Positions 17,465 to 25,023 of a stretch of DNA of 64,000 nucleotides are shown piece by piece. This DNA is from Methylobacter sp. (GTDB lineage: Bacteria; Pseudomonadota; Gammaproteobacteria; Methylococcales; Methylomonadaceae): the NCBI RefSeq assembly GCF_030680395.1, contig NZ_JAUXVR010000041.1:124001-188000 (forward strand), written 5' to 3'. The translations under genes were made by a program, and so were the position numbers. The notes under the pieces were generated by a model. It did not search any database and had not been told where the DNA came from. It was given only the letters and a program-made list of their open reading frames with translations. How positions within the stretch are numbered: position 1 is the stretch's first letter; the number at the start of each line of letters is the position of its first letter.

Positions 17465-18436
17465 TCAGCTCGGTGAGGCCAAAAAAGCATCCGCGTAAAT
17501 ATCGGCCGATGCCGCGCCTTTGAGAAAGGTCATTTTTTTCATTTGGTTGACCATTTCAGGATGACCGCAGAGAAATACGCGCCAACCTTTTAAATCTGTC
17601 AGCGAAGACAACGCAACTTCGTTGACACGTCCGTGACCAAATCCTTCAGGAACATGATGGCCTGATACGCAAGGGACGTAATGGAAATTTTCATGCTGCC
17701 TGCTAAGTTGGCGCATCTCATCAATCCGGTAAAGATCTTCAACTTCACGACTGCCATGAAACAGATAAATGGGACCGGAGTGACCATGTGCAAGTGCATC
17801 GGTCAGAATACCCGCCAATGGCGCCAAGCCTGTTCCCGTTCCTACCAGGAGTATGCCTTGATCGCTTCTTTCCGGCAGATAAAAACAGTGTCCGCGCGGT
17901 TCGGATACGGCTACGGTATCCCCTACCTTAAGCTCATCATGTAGCCATTCACTAAACCTGCCATTGGCTAGCCTACGAATGTGAAATTCCAAAGTATTGG
18001 ATTCTTGCGGAGTATTGGCAATCGAATAGCTGCGCGTTAATCCATCGGGTCTTTGCAAATTAACAAATTGTCCGGCGTTAAATTCAAATGCATCCTTAAA
18101 AGCTATGATCAACAGCAGCGTATTTCTATTGAGCATTTCGTTGGCAACAACGGTTCCCTGGGTATAGAACTCCGATTGATCGGGCAGTTTAATCACCATG
18201 TCCTGTTCCGGATGACACAGGCAGGCAAGAAAGTGATTATGTTTTTTCAGCGTATTCTTTAAACCGGCCTGAGCGGCTTGCGGCGGTAAGATATCGGGAC
18301 TGCGCACCATGCAACTGTGACAGGTACCTTTTTTACAGGCGTAGGAAATATTAACATTTTCGCGTAATAACGCATCCAGCACTGTTTCATCCGGTTGACA
18401 AGAATAAGTGTTTTCTTCAATCGTTAATTTATACAT
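17465..18436 (-). CDS. 2Fe-2S ferredoxin-type flavin reductase
   Basis: 323 residues with an N-terminal plant-type [2Fe-2S] domain (CKKGTCHSCM near 34-43 and a fourth Cys in LACLCHPEQ near 72), an FAD-binding barrel (RSYSIANTP near 140-148) and an NAD(P)-binding domain (LLVGTGTGLAPLAGIL near 200-215; FLCGHPEMV near 294-302). This order is that of the reductase components of oxygenases such as MmoC, BenC or toluene monooxygenase reductases. No oxygenase is encoded nearby. Instead a truncated haemoglobin gene lies 65 bases upstream on the same strand, so it may reduce that haemoglobin in NO or oxygen chemistry. The usual electron path would be NAD(P)H to FAD to 2Fe-2S. Confidence 0.9.
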   Translation of the reverse strand: MYKLTIEENTYSCQPDETVLDALLRENVNISYACKKGTCHSCMVRSPDILPPQAAQAGLKNTLKKHNHFLACLCHPEQDMVIKLPDQSEFYTQGTVVANEMLNRNTLLLIIAFKDAFEFNAGQFVNLQRPDGLTRSYSIANTPQESNTLEFHIRRLANGRFSEWLHDELKVGDTVAVSEPRGHCFYLPERSDQGILLVGTGTGLAPLAGILTDALAHGHSGPIYLFHGSREVEDLYRIDEMRQLSRQHENFHYVPCVSGHHVPEGFGHGRVNEVALSSLTDLKGWRVFLCGHPEMVNQMKKMTFLKGAASADIYADAFLASPS

Positions 18437-18501
18437 GATTCTACCGTTAAACCCGACTCCATAATGCCCAATAAAACATCATGGAGCAGCGTTGTTTTTG
18501 T

Positions 18502-18903
18502 TTATCTGCCTAATACATCGTTGCGAGTAGTTTCACAAATCGCCACCACTTCGGTAATGAGTTCCTGCGGGACATTTAACTCTTCCAAAGTTGCTCCCAA
18601 ATTTTCTACAACTGCGTCGAAATGACTGTCATCCAAGCCCATCTTAAGCAGGTGTGCATGACCTTTACGCATGTCCTCCCCTGTATAATTATGCGGACCG
18701 CCAAATGCCATCGTCAAAAAAGATTTTTGTTTGGCTGCTTGTTTTTCCATGTCAACGTTGTCGAAAAAACGGTTGATACGGTCGTCACTCAGAACCTTGC
18801 GGTAAAAAATATCAACGGCTGCATTGACCGCCGGTTCCCCACCTATTCTTTCGTAAAGAGGTTTACTCATGATTCCTTCCCCATTGTTTTGTGTGTCAGT
18901 CAT
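18502..18903 (-). CDS. Truncated haemoglobin, group 1
   Basis: A small haem protein of about 133 residues. The 2-on-2 fold pattern is visible: PLYERIGGEPAVNAAVDIFY at the start, FFDNVDMEKQAAKQKSFL in the middle, and KGHAHLLKMG with the proximal His. Two starts have good ribosome-binding sites: ATG 18903 (AAGGAA) and ATG 18870 (GGGAAGGA); the family alignment begins at the second. The further upstream extension to 18960 is not supported. Group 1 members bind O2 and often detoxify NO. A ferredoxin-type reductase gene follows directly and could keep the haem ferrous. Confidence 0.9.
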   Translation of the reverse strand: MTDTQNNGEGIMSKPLYERIGGEPAVNAAVDIFYRKVLSDDRINRFFDNVDMEKQAAKQKSFLTMAFGGPHNYTGEDMRKGHAHLLKMGLDDSHFDAVVENLGATLEELNVPQELITEVVAICETTRNDVLGR

Positions 18904-19335
18904 TATTATTTCCTTAGCTGTTATATCGCCTGCGGTTGGCGACGAGGAAAAGAATATCAAGTTAACGCACCTTATACAACTTAAATATGTTAAAACTTAT
19001 TTTTAAGTTTTAATTAATGTCCGTTGCTATACATCCAAACTTTGGAACGGACTAAAAAAGAATTTTTATGACTAACGAGATAAGACCACAGCAGCAGGGT
19101 CCTGTGGGTATTTTTGCTTTGACAGAAGCAGGAATTAACAGCTTCCCGAAACAATGCCTGATTTTTTGAACTCATTCTTAGTGAATACCCCTGTCCCTAT
19201 TCCGCTTCAGCTTCTGTTCAGCGAACAAAGCGCATTTTAGCCATGGCTTACAGAAATTATTGCTTATCAAGCCGAGAAACTTATCTGTATTACACCAAAT
19301 TTTGTATATCAGTCAGCGAGACAGGAAGGTAAAAG
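18904..19335. other. Divergent intergenic region between haemoglobin and a small-protein gene
   Basis: About 430 bases, AT-rich, carrying the upstream regions of the haemoglobin gene (-) and of the small gene at 19336 (+). A 33-codon frame at 19066 lacks a ribosome-binding site and is not called. No clear operator was identified. Confidence 0.4.
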
Positions 19336-19512
19336 ATGATTAACCATAATTTCGATACGTATAGTGATATTGTCGCTCCCATGAATCAGGCTTTTGATAA
19401 TGGCAATTTTTATGGACTGGAATATATCCTTGACGAGTTGATTAGTGAAAAGCCGACGCCTGCAAGTCAAAATACGGTAGATTGGTTTGGCGCTACCGAT
19501 TATTTCGCTTAA
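19336..19512 (+). CDS. Small acidic hypothetical protein (58 residues)
   Basis: ATG 19336 is preceded by AGGAAGG, the best ribosome-binding site in this area, five bases before the start. The product starts MINHNFDTYSDIVAPMNQAF and ends with DWFGATDYFA; it is acidic, soluble and rich in aromatic residues and Asn. It is not recognised. A stand-alone gene with such a strong site, flanked by long non-coding stretches, is likely real and well expressed. A 61-codon frame overlapping its end (19482-19667) is the less likely reading. Confidence 0.6.
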   Translation: MINHNFDTYSDIVAPMNQAFDNGNFYGLEYILDELISEKPTPASQNTVDWFGATDYFA

Positions 19513-19907
19513 ATATTTTCAATTTCCGAATCATGCTTCGGATAGAGCGTAATCTCGCTCATGACAAGAAAATGAACGTAATTACCATAGAACAATCGGA
19601 ACGGTTCTTTAGAATATATAGGGTTTTGAGGTGTGACTTAACATTCGATTGCCACTTCAGTAACTAACGCGTTGGACAATGCGACATACGCTTTACAGGA
19701 TGGATTTTGATGCTCTTTACTGGCAATATTTGAGATTAACTGACGGTGTAAACGAAGCAGATTGAAATCATCCGATTCAACAAGATGATTAAGGGTCGTG
19801 TTAATAACAGTTAAAGTTAGTCGACTTTAATTTATTACAGACTTTGATTGAACTTTTGAAGCCAAACTGCGGCACAGATAATTGTGCCGCCGCATGTAAT
19901 TTATAAC
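19513..19907. other. Intergenic region
   Basis: Nearly 400 AT-rich bases between the small acidic protein gene and the end of the cold-shock gene. No frame with a convincing start and no strong hairpin was found. Confidence 0.4.
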
Positions 19908-20123
19908 TTAGCTGATGACGCTTACATTTTCAGCTTGTGGGCCTTTTTGGCCTTGCGCTACGCTGAACTGTACTTTTTGGCCTTCATCCAGCGATTTGTA
20001 GCCGCCGGAGTTATTGATTTGTTGAAAATGTACGAAAACATCGGGGCCTGATTGCTGCTCGATAAAACCGAAGCCTTTATCAGAATTAAACCATTTAACG
20101 ATGCCAGTAGTAATTGTAGACAT
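19908..20123 (-). CDS. Cold-shock domain protein (CspA family)
   Basis: A 71-residue single-stranded nucleic acid-binding protein with both RNA-binding motifs, KGFGFIEQ (RNP1) and DVFVHF (RNP2), and the N-terminal [15 protein letters not shown] 20123 has AGGA seven bases upstream; the frame reading back to 20174 is untranslated leader. Csp proteins melt RNA structure and act as RNA chaperones. It is monocistronic, with about 450 bases of leader and promoter region shared with trhO, which is divergent. Which cold-shock paralogue it is cannot be told. Confidence 0.95.
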   Translation of the reverse strand: MSTITTGIVKWFNSDKGFGFIEQQSGPDVFVHFQQINNSGGYKSLDEGQKVQFSVAQGQKGPQAENVSVIS

Positions 20124-20460
20124 AATGAGTCCTATAAATATTTGAATATAAAAAGCCTTAAAAAGGCGGGTCAAGCCGGTAAATTTGAAAATTACAAAAT
20201 GAAAAACAGGACGAGGAACTACAGAAGATACATCGAAATGGTAAGCAGAGGGTAAATCTTATTTTCAAGCTGGGTGCAGTATGGTCTTCTCGACACTATG
20301 AGTCAAGGTATATTTTTTCAATACGTGTAATATTTACCATGATTGCATTTATGAGTTGAATCCAGGAACATTCATATCGTTTAACGTCAGGGCTATTAAT
20401 ATACTTCCCCGCGTTTCCCATAAATTAATTTTAAAAAGATTTAGTGTTATCATTCAACTG

Positions 20461-20558
20461 TTTCTTTGAGAACCTTTTCTCAAAGAAATTCTCTACTTTT
20501 CAGGAAGCTACTTTCCTGGAAGTCTATCGTTTTCATCTGCACCGGATTTACGTTCCGG
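20461..20558 (+). promoter_or_regulatory. Three successive hairpins in the trhO leader
   Basis: Immediately before trhO there are a perfect 12-bp hairpin (20461-20472 with 20477-20488, loop CCTT), a 7-bp hairpin (20501-20518, CAGGAA/TTCCTG) and a 5-bp hairpin (20542-20558, CCGGA/TCCGG). The ribosome-binding site AAGGA follows at 20567. The row of stems could control trhO by attenuation or by masking; the first could simply be a terminator of upstream transcription. Confidence 0.45.
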
Positions 20559-20577
20559 CTCGCAACAAGGAATAATA

Positions 20578-21555
20578 ATGTCTCACATAGTCGTTTGTGC
20601 TCTGTACAAATTTGTCACCCTGAAAAATTATCAGGCTTTGCGCCAACCCCTTCATGATGTCATGGAAGCCAACCAGATTCGCGGCACCTTGTTGCTGGCC
20701 GGCGAAGGCATCAACGGCACGATAGCCGGATCACGCCAAGCCATCGACACCGTGCTGGATTGGTTGCGTAACGACCCGCGTCTGGCGGATATCGATCATA
20801 AGGAATCGCTGACCGACAAATTACCTTTCAACCGCGCCAAGGTTAAACTCAAAAAAGAGATCGTGACGATGGGCGTCGAAGGCATCGACCCTAAACGCGT
20901 AGTGGGCACTTATGTCAGCCCCAAAGACTGGAACAAACTGATCTCCGATCCTGATGTGATACTGGTGGATACCCGCAACGACTACGAATATCAAGTCGGC
21001 ACCTTTAAAAACGCCATTAACCCGAATACAACCAGCTTTCGCGAATTTCCCCAGTACATTAAAGAAAACCTCGACCCCGAAAAACACAAAAAAGTGGCGA
21101 TGTTCTGCACCGGCGGTATCCGCTGCGAAAAATCGACAGCCTTTTTAAAAGAACAGGGCTTTGACGAGGTTTATCATCTCAAAGGCGGCATATTAAAATA
21201 TCTGGAAGAAGTTCCCGCACAAGAAACGCTTTGGGAAGGCGAATGCTTTGTTTTTGACGACCGGGTAACGGTTAATCTCCAACTTGAAAAAGGCAACTAC
21301 GACCAATGTAACGCCTGCCGCCTGCCCATCACCGAAACCGACAAAGCCAGCGAACACTATCAGCAAGGTGTTAGCTGCCCTCATTGTTACGATAAAATCA
21401 CGGCCGAGCGGAAAACCCGTTTCATGGAGCGTGAAAAGCAAATGGAATTAGCCAAAAAACGCGGCGAGGCGCATATCGGCGCAGATGCCGCCAAAACGCT
21501 GGTGCAAAAACGCGTAGCCAAACTGCAACGGCGGCAGCGAGCATTAGAGGAGTAA
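20578..21555 (+). CDS. trhO: tRNA uridine(34) hydroxylase TrhO (YceA family, rhodanese domain)
   Basis: Catalyses oxygen-dependent formation of 5-hydroxyuridine at wobble position 34 of certain tRNAs. The 325-residue protein has the YceA N-terminal domain ([14 protein letters not shown] near 38-51) and a rhodanese domain ([14 protein letters not shown] near 125-138; active-site loop [11 protein letters not shown] near 178-188). Cys in TGGIRC is the rhodanese catalytic position. The C-terminal part has paired cysteines (CNACRLP, CPHCYDK) that look like a zinc site. ATG 20578 has AAGGA. It precedes a convergent RNA-repair operon; several nearby genes also act on tRNA (rtcB, selU, selD). Confidence 0.94.
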   Translation: MSHIVVCALYKFVTLKNYQALRQPLHDVMEANQIRGTLLLAGEGINGTIAGSRQAIDTVLDWLRNDPRLADIDHKESLTDKLPFNRAKVKLKKEIVTMGVEGIDPKRVVGTYVSPKDWNKLISDPDVILVDTRNDYEYQVGTFKNAINPNTTSFREFPQYIKENLDPEKHKKVAMFCTGGIRCEKSTAFLKEQGFDEVYHLKGGILKYLEEVPAQETLWEGECFVFDDRVTVNLQLEKGNYDQCNACRLPITETDKASEHYQQGVSCPHCYDKITAERKTRFMEREKQMELAKKRGEAHIGADAAKTLVQKRVAKLQRRQRALEE

Positions 21556-21599
21556 AACGAAAAACAACCGTTTTAGCAAGAATACCTCAGTTGTAGCGC

Positions 21600-21657
21600 T
21601 TCAAATCTAACCTGACAATTACTGATTTTTAGAAGTATTTTTCAGATTGGGTTTGAA
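21600..21657. terminator. Imperfect inverted repeat between trhO and the slipin gene
   Basis: TTCAAATCTAACCTGA (21600-21615) and TCAGATTGGGTTTGAA (21642-21657) can form a 16-position stem with several mismatches around a T-rich loop. It lies between convergent genes and could terminate both. Evidence is structural only. Confidence 0.35.
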
Positions 21658-21673
21658 CCACTACGCATAAGTG

Positions 21674-22831
21674 CTATCTGCTCCTCTCAGTCAAGCGCAC
21701 CATATCATTCATCACGCCCTCCAAACCGCCGTAAACGTTCAGCGTGTTAATACGGCCGGTGATTTTTTCTAATATCTCCAGCTCTTTCAACCGCAACAAC
21801 ACGGGGTTGCCTTCCATGACTTTTGCTGTGTTATGCAAAGAACGCGTGGCCTGGGTTTCTTCCTGACGCTTGATTAAATTCGCTTCGGCGAGTTTTTGCG
21901 CCTCAACCACTTGGGTCAAAATCGCCTTCATTTCACCGGGCAGGACAATATCGCGCGCACCGACGGTTTTTACTTCGATACCATAAACGGCCGCTTTTCC
22001 GGCGACGATCGTTAACACCTGCGTGTTCAAAGAGTTTTTATCGGCTAACAGTTCATCCAACGTTTGCGTGCTGACAACCGTCCGCAACGCCAATTGCAAT
22101 TCGCGGTACAAATAATCCTTGGCATCGGCCAGCTCGGCTTTAACCACTTCGGCATGCTTAATCTGCCAGGTTGACGACAAATTCACCCGCAAACTCACGC
22201 GGTCTTTGGTCAAAATCTCCTGGCCGTTGACTTCCATGTTTTGCAAACGGCTATCGAATAACGTGACGGCGATATTGCGGTTAAACCGCCACCAAACATG
22301 CGTGCCCGACTTTAATGTTGCGACCGTTTCGCCATCCACCGTCAAAAATCCCAGATGATTTTCCGGCACTGTCGCTACGACTATCGCTCTCAAAGCGGCA
22401 CAACGTAACATGTCTTCTTTGGCATTCGCCAATAAGGCCGCTAGTTTCTTGGGCACGGTAAAGTCCTGGCTGATGTCCAGCTTGTCCACATGTATCTCTT
22501 GCTGAGTTTTCCAGTAAGCGCCGCGTTGCCCGGGAGCTTTTATGTCTTTTAGAACATTTTTTTGATAAACCAGACCGACTTCCTGCTCGCCCGTTTCCCA
22601 TTGCGTCATCACCTCGGCGAACGCATCCGGATGTAATTGCGCCAAGTGCAGCAAGTCTTTACCGATCTCTTCCTGCAAGGTGTTGGTCAGGGTGACTGTC
22701 TGAACCTGGTATTGATCGAACCAATCCCAAAATCTATAGACACCGGCGGGTAATATTTTTAAAAATTGCTGCTCTTTGAACAACAAGCCTTTTTGCGTTT
22801 CCGCGATTATTATTTTTTTGATTAAACGCAT
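21674..22831 (-). CDS. Slipin (SPFH/band 7) protein of the RNA repair operon
   Basis: 385 residues of the stomatin/prohibitin (SPFH) superfamily. Typical features: N-terminal MRLIKKIIIAETQKGLLFKE, GTHVWWRFNRNIAVTLFDSR, the band-7 core LTKDRVSLRVNLSSTWQI, and the helical tail AQKLAEANLIKRQEETQATR that usually oligomerises. There is no obvious transmembrane helix, unlike classical stomatins. ATG 22831 is chosen because AAGGAG precedes it; an extension to 22885 is not supported. SPFH genes occur with rtcB in several bacterial RNA-repair operons. Here the gene is the last of the operon rtcB - tRNA-like RNAs - slipin. Its job in RNA repair is unknown; a scaffold for RtcB or for the tRNA-like RNAs is a guess. 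Confidence 0.88.
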   Translation of the reverse strand: MRLIKKIIIAETQKGLLFKEQQFLKILPAGVYRFWDWFDQYQVQTVTLTNTLQEEIGKDLLHLAQLHPDAFAEVMTQWETGEQEVGLVYQKNVLKDIKAPGQRGAYWKTQQEIHVDKLDISQDFTVPKKLAALLANAKEDMLRCAALRAIVVATVPENHLGFLTVDGETVATLKSGTHVWWRFNRNIAVTLFDSRLQNMEVNGQEILTKDRVSLRVNLSSTWQIKHAEVVKAELADAKDYLYRELQLALRTVVSTQTLDELLADKNSLNTQVLTIVAGKAAVYGIEVKTVGARDIVLPGEMKAILTQVVEAQKLAEANLIKRQEETQATRSLHNTAKVMEGNPVLLRLKELEILEKITGRINTLNVYGGLEGVMNDMVRLTERSR

Positions 22832-22947
22832 TGCTGTCTCCTTAAAATTAAAGTGATAAAGCCTCCGCACAGCCACCGGCTCCAAGCCTTATGGCGAGCG
22901 GGCAAACCCACGCTTGCTGTTTGCGCGCCCGTCAGACCCGGCCCAAA

Positions 22948-23007
22948 GGCAGTGTCTGTGCTGATGTCAGGCGACCATGACATGAAGACAGACAAACCGC
23001 ATCTGCC
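22948..23007 (-). ncRNA. Long imperfect hairpin in the leader before the slipin gene
   Basis: Nested stems: GGCAG (22948-22952) with CTGCC (23003-23007), TGTCTGT (22953-22959) with ACAGACA (22988-22994), and ATGTCA (22964-22969) with TGACAT (22978-22983), closed by an eight-base loop. Together with the GCCC-TTTC-GGGC hairpin at 23049-23060 (a GAAA tetraloop on the transcribed strand) and a CTACC/GGTAG hairpin at 23074-23090, the 250 bases between the tRNA-like RNAs and the slipin start look like a structured RNA. It could be a Y-RNA-like tail or a processing or protective element. No frame is conserved in appearance here. Confidence 0.45.
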
Positions 23008-23090
23008 TGCACGCAACTGCCGCCTTCAATCGGGAGGCCCTATCTAATGCCCTTTCGGGCTTTGCTTTTCAAGCTACCTTGGAAGGGTAG

Positions 23091-23163
23091 TTTCACTAGC
23101 CGGATTCGAACCGGCTACAAACTGATTAACCGTCAGTTGCTCTACCTGGATGAGCTATAGTGA
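23091..23163 (-). tRNA. tRNA-like RNA 2 (Asn-like body, abnormal loop)
   Basis: A cloverleaf can be drawn on the minus strand. D arm GCTC/GAGC; anticodon stem ACTGA/TCAGT (5 bp); T arm GCCGG-TTCGAAT-CCGGC (perfect). The acceptor pairs only six bases (TCACTA/TAGTGA). The loop CGGTTAA would carry anticodon GTT (Asn), and stem and loop resemble tRNA-Asn, but base 33, nearly always U, is G. No CCA follows; the end reads A-A-C-T. It begins directly after the CCA of tRNA-like RNA 1. It may be a degenerate tRNA or a non-decoding mimic. It lies within the rtcB-slipin operon. Confidence 0.6.
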
Positions 23164-23239
23164 TGGAGCTGCCAGTTGGATTCGAACCAACGACCTACCG
23201 AGTAATCTCGGACGCTCTACCTGACTGAGCTATGGCAGC
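23164..23239 (-). tRNA. tRNA-like RNA 1 with a shortened anticodon loop
   Basis: Minus-strand cloverleaf with a perfect 7-bp acceptor (GCTGCCA/TGGCAGC), discriminator T and encoded CCA. It has a 4-bp D arm (GCTC/GAGC) with the GG of the D loop, and a T arm GTTGG-TTCGAAT-CCAAC. The anticodon arm is abnormal: CCGA/TCGG encloses only six bases (GATTAC), or CCGAG/CTCGG a four-base ATTA loop. The seven-base loop needed for decoding is missing. Selection on the rest of the molecule is suggested by the intact pairing elsewhere. Its position between rtcB and the slipin gene, same strand, suggests a role in RNA repair rather than translation. Confidence 0.65.
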
Positions 23240-23349
23240 GTTATTTGACACCGTCTCAACACCGATACGCACATGTCCTACAAGGTTTGCGTCAGTCAGG
23301 CGTTTTGAACCTGAACCGCTGGTGTTGTTGGTATGTCAAATTCTTGTTT

Positions 23350-23375
23350 GCGTTGCCTATGGTTCGCGGCAACGC
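23350..23375. repeat. Perfect 8-bp hairpin
   Basis: GCGTTGCC (23350-23357) pairs with GGCAACGC (23368-23375) around a ten-base loop. It lies between the rtcB end and tRNA-like RNA 1 and might mark a processing point or partial terminator inside the operon. Confidence 0.45.
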
Positions 23376-23394
23376 TGAATATATTTATTATGCT

Positions 23395-23502
23395 GGTTCC
23401 CAAGCTCCAGCTTGGGAACCCAGTCTTGGAAGCTCCAGCTTCCTGTCCCGCAAAGCTGGAGCTTCGCCTCGCTAATTCCCAAGCTAGAGCTTGGGAATTA
23501 GC
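23395..23502. repeat. Cluster of CCAAGCT/AGCTTGG palindromes, copy A
   Basis: Four palindromes in a row: GGTTCCCAAGCT... at 23395-23420, GGAAGCTCCAGCTTCC at 23428-23443, AAGCTGGAGCTT at 23453-23464, and a 32-base palindrome at 23471-23502. The same ordered arrangement recurs at 35687-35790, so it is a dispersed repeat unit of about 105 bp. It lies just after the rtcB stop. Confidence 0.8.
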
Positions 23503-23527
23503 GAACCTAGAAGGTCTAAGTTCGGTT

Positions 23528-24751
23528 TTAACCTTTCACACAAACCACTTGTTTCAACGTATGCACAATTTCAACCAAATCCGCCTGCGCCGCCATGACC
23601 GCTTCAATGGGCTTGTAGGCGGAAGGCGTTTCATCGATCACGGCTTCATCTTTACGGCATTCCACCCCTGCCGTGGCTTGAATATGCTCGGCCAAGGACA
23701 CCAGTTTTTTCGCTTGGGTGCGCGACATAACCCGCCCTGCGCCGTGGCTGCAACTGCAAAAACTTTCTTCGTTACCCAAGCCGCGCACGATGAATGATTT
23801 AGCACCCATGCTGCCCGGAATAATCCCCATTTCGCCCAGCTTGGCACTGACCGCGCCTTTCCGGGTAACCAGCACGTTTTTATCATAATGATGTTCACGG
23901 CTGATGTAGTTGTGATGACAGTTGACCGCTTCCAGCTCTGCGCTAAACGGTACAGGCAACACCTCCCGCATTGCTGCTAACACGTTGTTCATCATCATGA
24001 TCCGGTTGGCAAGCGCAAAATCCTGCGCCCAGCTCACCGCTTCCAGATAGCTTTTAAAATGCTCGCTGCCTTCGGGAATGTAGGCCAAATCTTTATCGGG
24101 CAGATGGATAAACCAGCGTTCCATATCTTTTTTAGCCAGCTCGATAAAATGCGTACCGATCCGGTTGCCGACGCCGCGCGAACCGCTATGCAACATCACC
24201 CACACCGCATCCGCCTCATCCAGGCAAATCTCGATAAAATGGTTGCCGGTTCCCAAGGTACCCAAATGATTGAGGTTGTTGGTATTTTTCAAGCACGGAT
24301 GTTTTTCGCACAAGCGTTGAAAACCCTCGCTTAGCGGTAACCATGCTTGCACAACGTCTTCAGGCGCTTGCCCCCAACTGCCGGTATCGCGCACTTTAAA
24401 ATTGGCAACGCGGCCATGCGGCACTCGTTTTTCAATCTCACTGCGTAACGCGGTCAACGAATCGGGCAGTTGCGAGGCGCTTAACGTGGTTTTAGTCGCC
24501 ATCATGCCGCAGCCCAAATCCACACCGACCGCAGCAGGAATCACCGCGCCGACGGTAGGAATGACGCTGCCGATCGTCGCGCCTTTACCCAGATGAACAT
24601 CGGGCATTACCGCTATCCATTTGTGAATAAACGGCAGTCCGGCGATATTCAGCAATTGTTGCCTGGAGTTTTCATCAAAGCTTACGCCGCGTGTCCATGC
24701 CTTAATAGGGTGTTGACCTTGTTGGTGTAAGACTTCGTAGGAGCTAGTCAT
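23528..24751 (-). CDS. rtcB: RNA ligase RtcB (3'-phosphate/5'-OH ligase)
   Basis: Joins RNA 3'-phosphate or 2',3'-cyclic phosphate ends to 5'-OH ends using GTP and Mn, restoring cleaved RNAs such as tRNAs. The 407-residue protein has the metal site DLGCGM, the GTGNHFIE and MLHSGSRGVGNRIG motifs, and the guanylylated His in CSCSHGAGRVMSR. ATG 24751 is chosen: AAGGAATC precedes it, family members start MTSSYEVLH-like, and the start lies about 30 bases after the sigma-54 promoter. The frame back to 24814 would run through that promoter. It heads an operon with two tRNA-like RNAs and a slipin; rtcA (RNA cyclase) is absent. Confidence 0.96.
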   Translation of the reverse strand: MTSSYEVLHQQGQHPIKAWTRGVSFDENSRQQLLNIAGLPFIHKWIAVMPDVHLGKGATIGSVIPTVGAVIPAAVGVDLGCGMMATKTTLSASQLPDSLTALRSEIEKRVPHGRVANFKVRDTGSWGQAPEDVVQAWLPLSEGFQRLCEKHPCLKNTNNLNHLGTLGTGNHFIEICLDEADAVWVMLHSGSRGVGNRIGTHFIELAKKDMERWFIHLPDKDLAYIPEGSEHFKSYLEAVSWAQDFALANRIMMMNNVLAAMREVLPVPFSAELEAVNCHHNYISREHHYDKNVLVTRKGAVSAKLGEMGIIPGSMGAKSFIVRGLGNEESFCSCSHGAGRVMSRTQAKKLVSLAEHIQATAGVECRKDEAVIDETPSAYKPIEAVMAAQADLVEIVHTLKQVVCVKG

Positions 24752-24790
24752 GATTGATTCCTTGAGTTTGTTTACTAACGATTTGTATAG

Positions 24791-24806
24791 AGCAAGCCTT
24801 GTGCCA
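24791..24806 (-). promoter_or_regulatory. Sigma-54 (-24/-12) promoter of rtcB
   Basis: Read on the minus strand the site is TGGCACAAGGCTTGCT. It matches the sigma-54 consensus TGGCAC-N5-TTGC with exact spacing. Transcription would begin around 24780, about 30 bases before the rtcB ATG at 24751. The divergent gene rtcR encodes the matching sigma-54 activator, so regulation of rtcB by RtcR is strongly suggested. Confidence 0.88.
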
Positions 24807-24855
24807 AACCGCATGTAAGCGATTCACTGCCATTACGTTAAGAAGACAAGGCACA

Positions 24856-24937
24856 GTAGGAGCGGGCCGCGCCCGCGATATTTGCGAGGCGATTGCAGAC
24901 TTGCAGATCCTTCATCGCGGGCATGGCCCGCTCCTAC
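24856..24937. repeat. REP/BIME-like inverted repeat
   Basis: The arms GTAGGAGCGGGCC...GCCCGCGAT and ATCGCGGGC...GGCCCGCTCCTAC are inverted copies separated by about 35 bases. It resembles the GTAGGAGCG-type extragenic palindromes of gammaproteobacteria. It sits in the rtcB-rtcR divergent region, upstream of the sigma-54 promoter, where activator-binding sites are expected. Confidence 0.8.
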
Positions 24938-25023
24938 AGTTGCTCAGCTAGAGTAGATTTACAACGCCCAAGAAGCTAAACTCCAGGTAAATAATTTATC
25001 AATATAGATACCGGATTATCAAA

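Noticed and set aside
19482-19667. 61-codon plus-strand frame overlapping the 58-residue gene
   Set aside because: No ribosome-binding site; the overlapping shorter frame at 19336 has a much better start signal.
23240-23349. A third tRNA-like RNA upstream of the two mimics
   Set aside because: A T-arm-like stem (TCAGG/CCTGA) is present but the loop has nine bases and no acceptor or D arm could be drawn.
23245-23797. Plus-strand frames of 76 and 154 codons opposite rtcB
   Set aside because: They cover palindromic repeats and the antisense of the rtcB 3' end.
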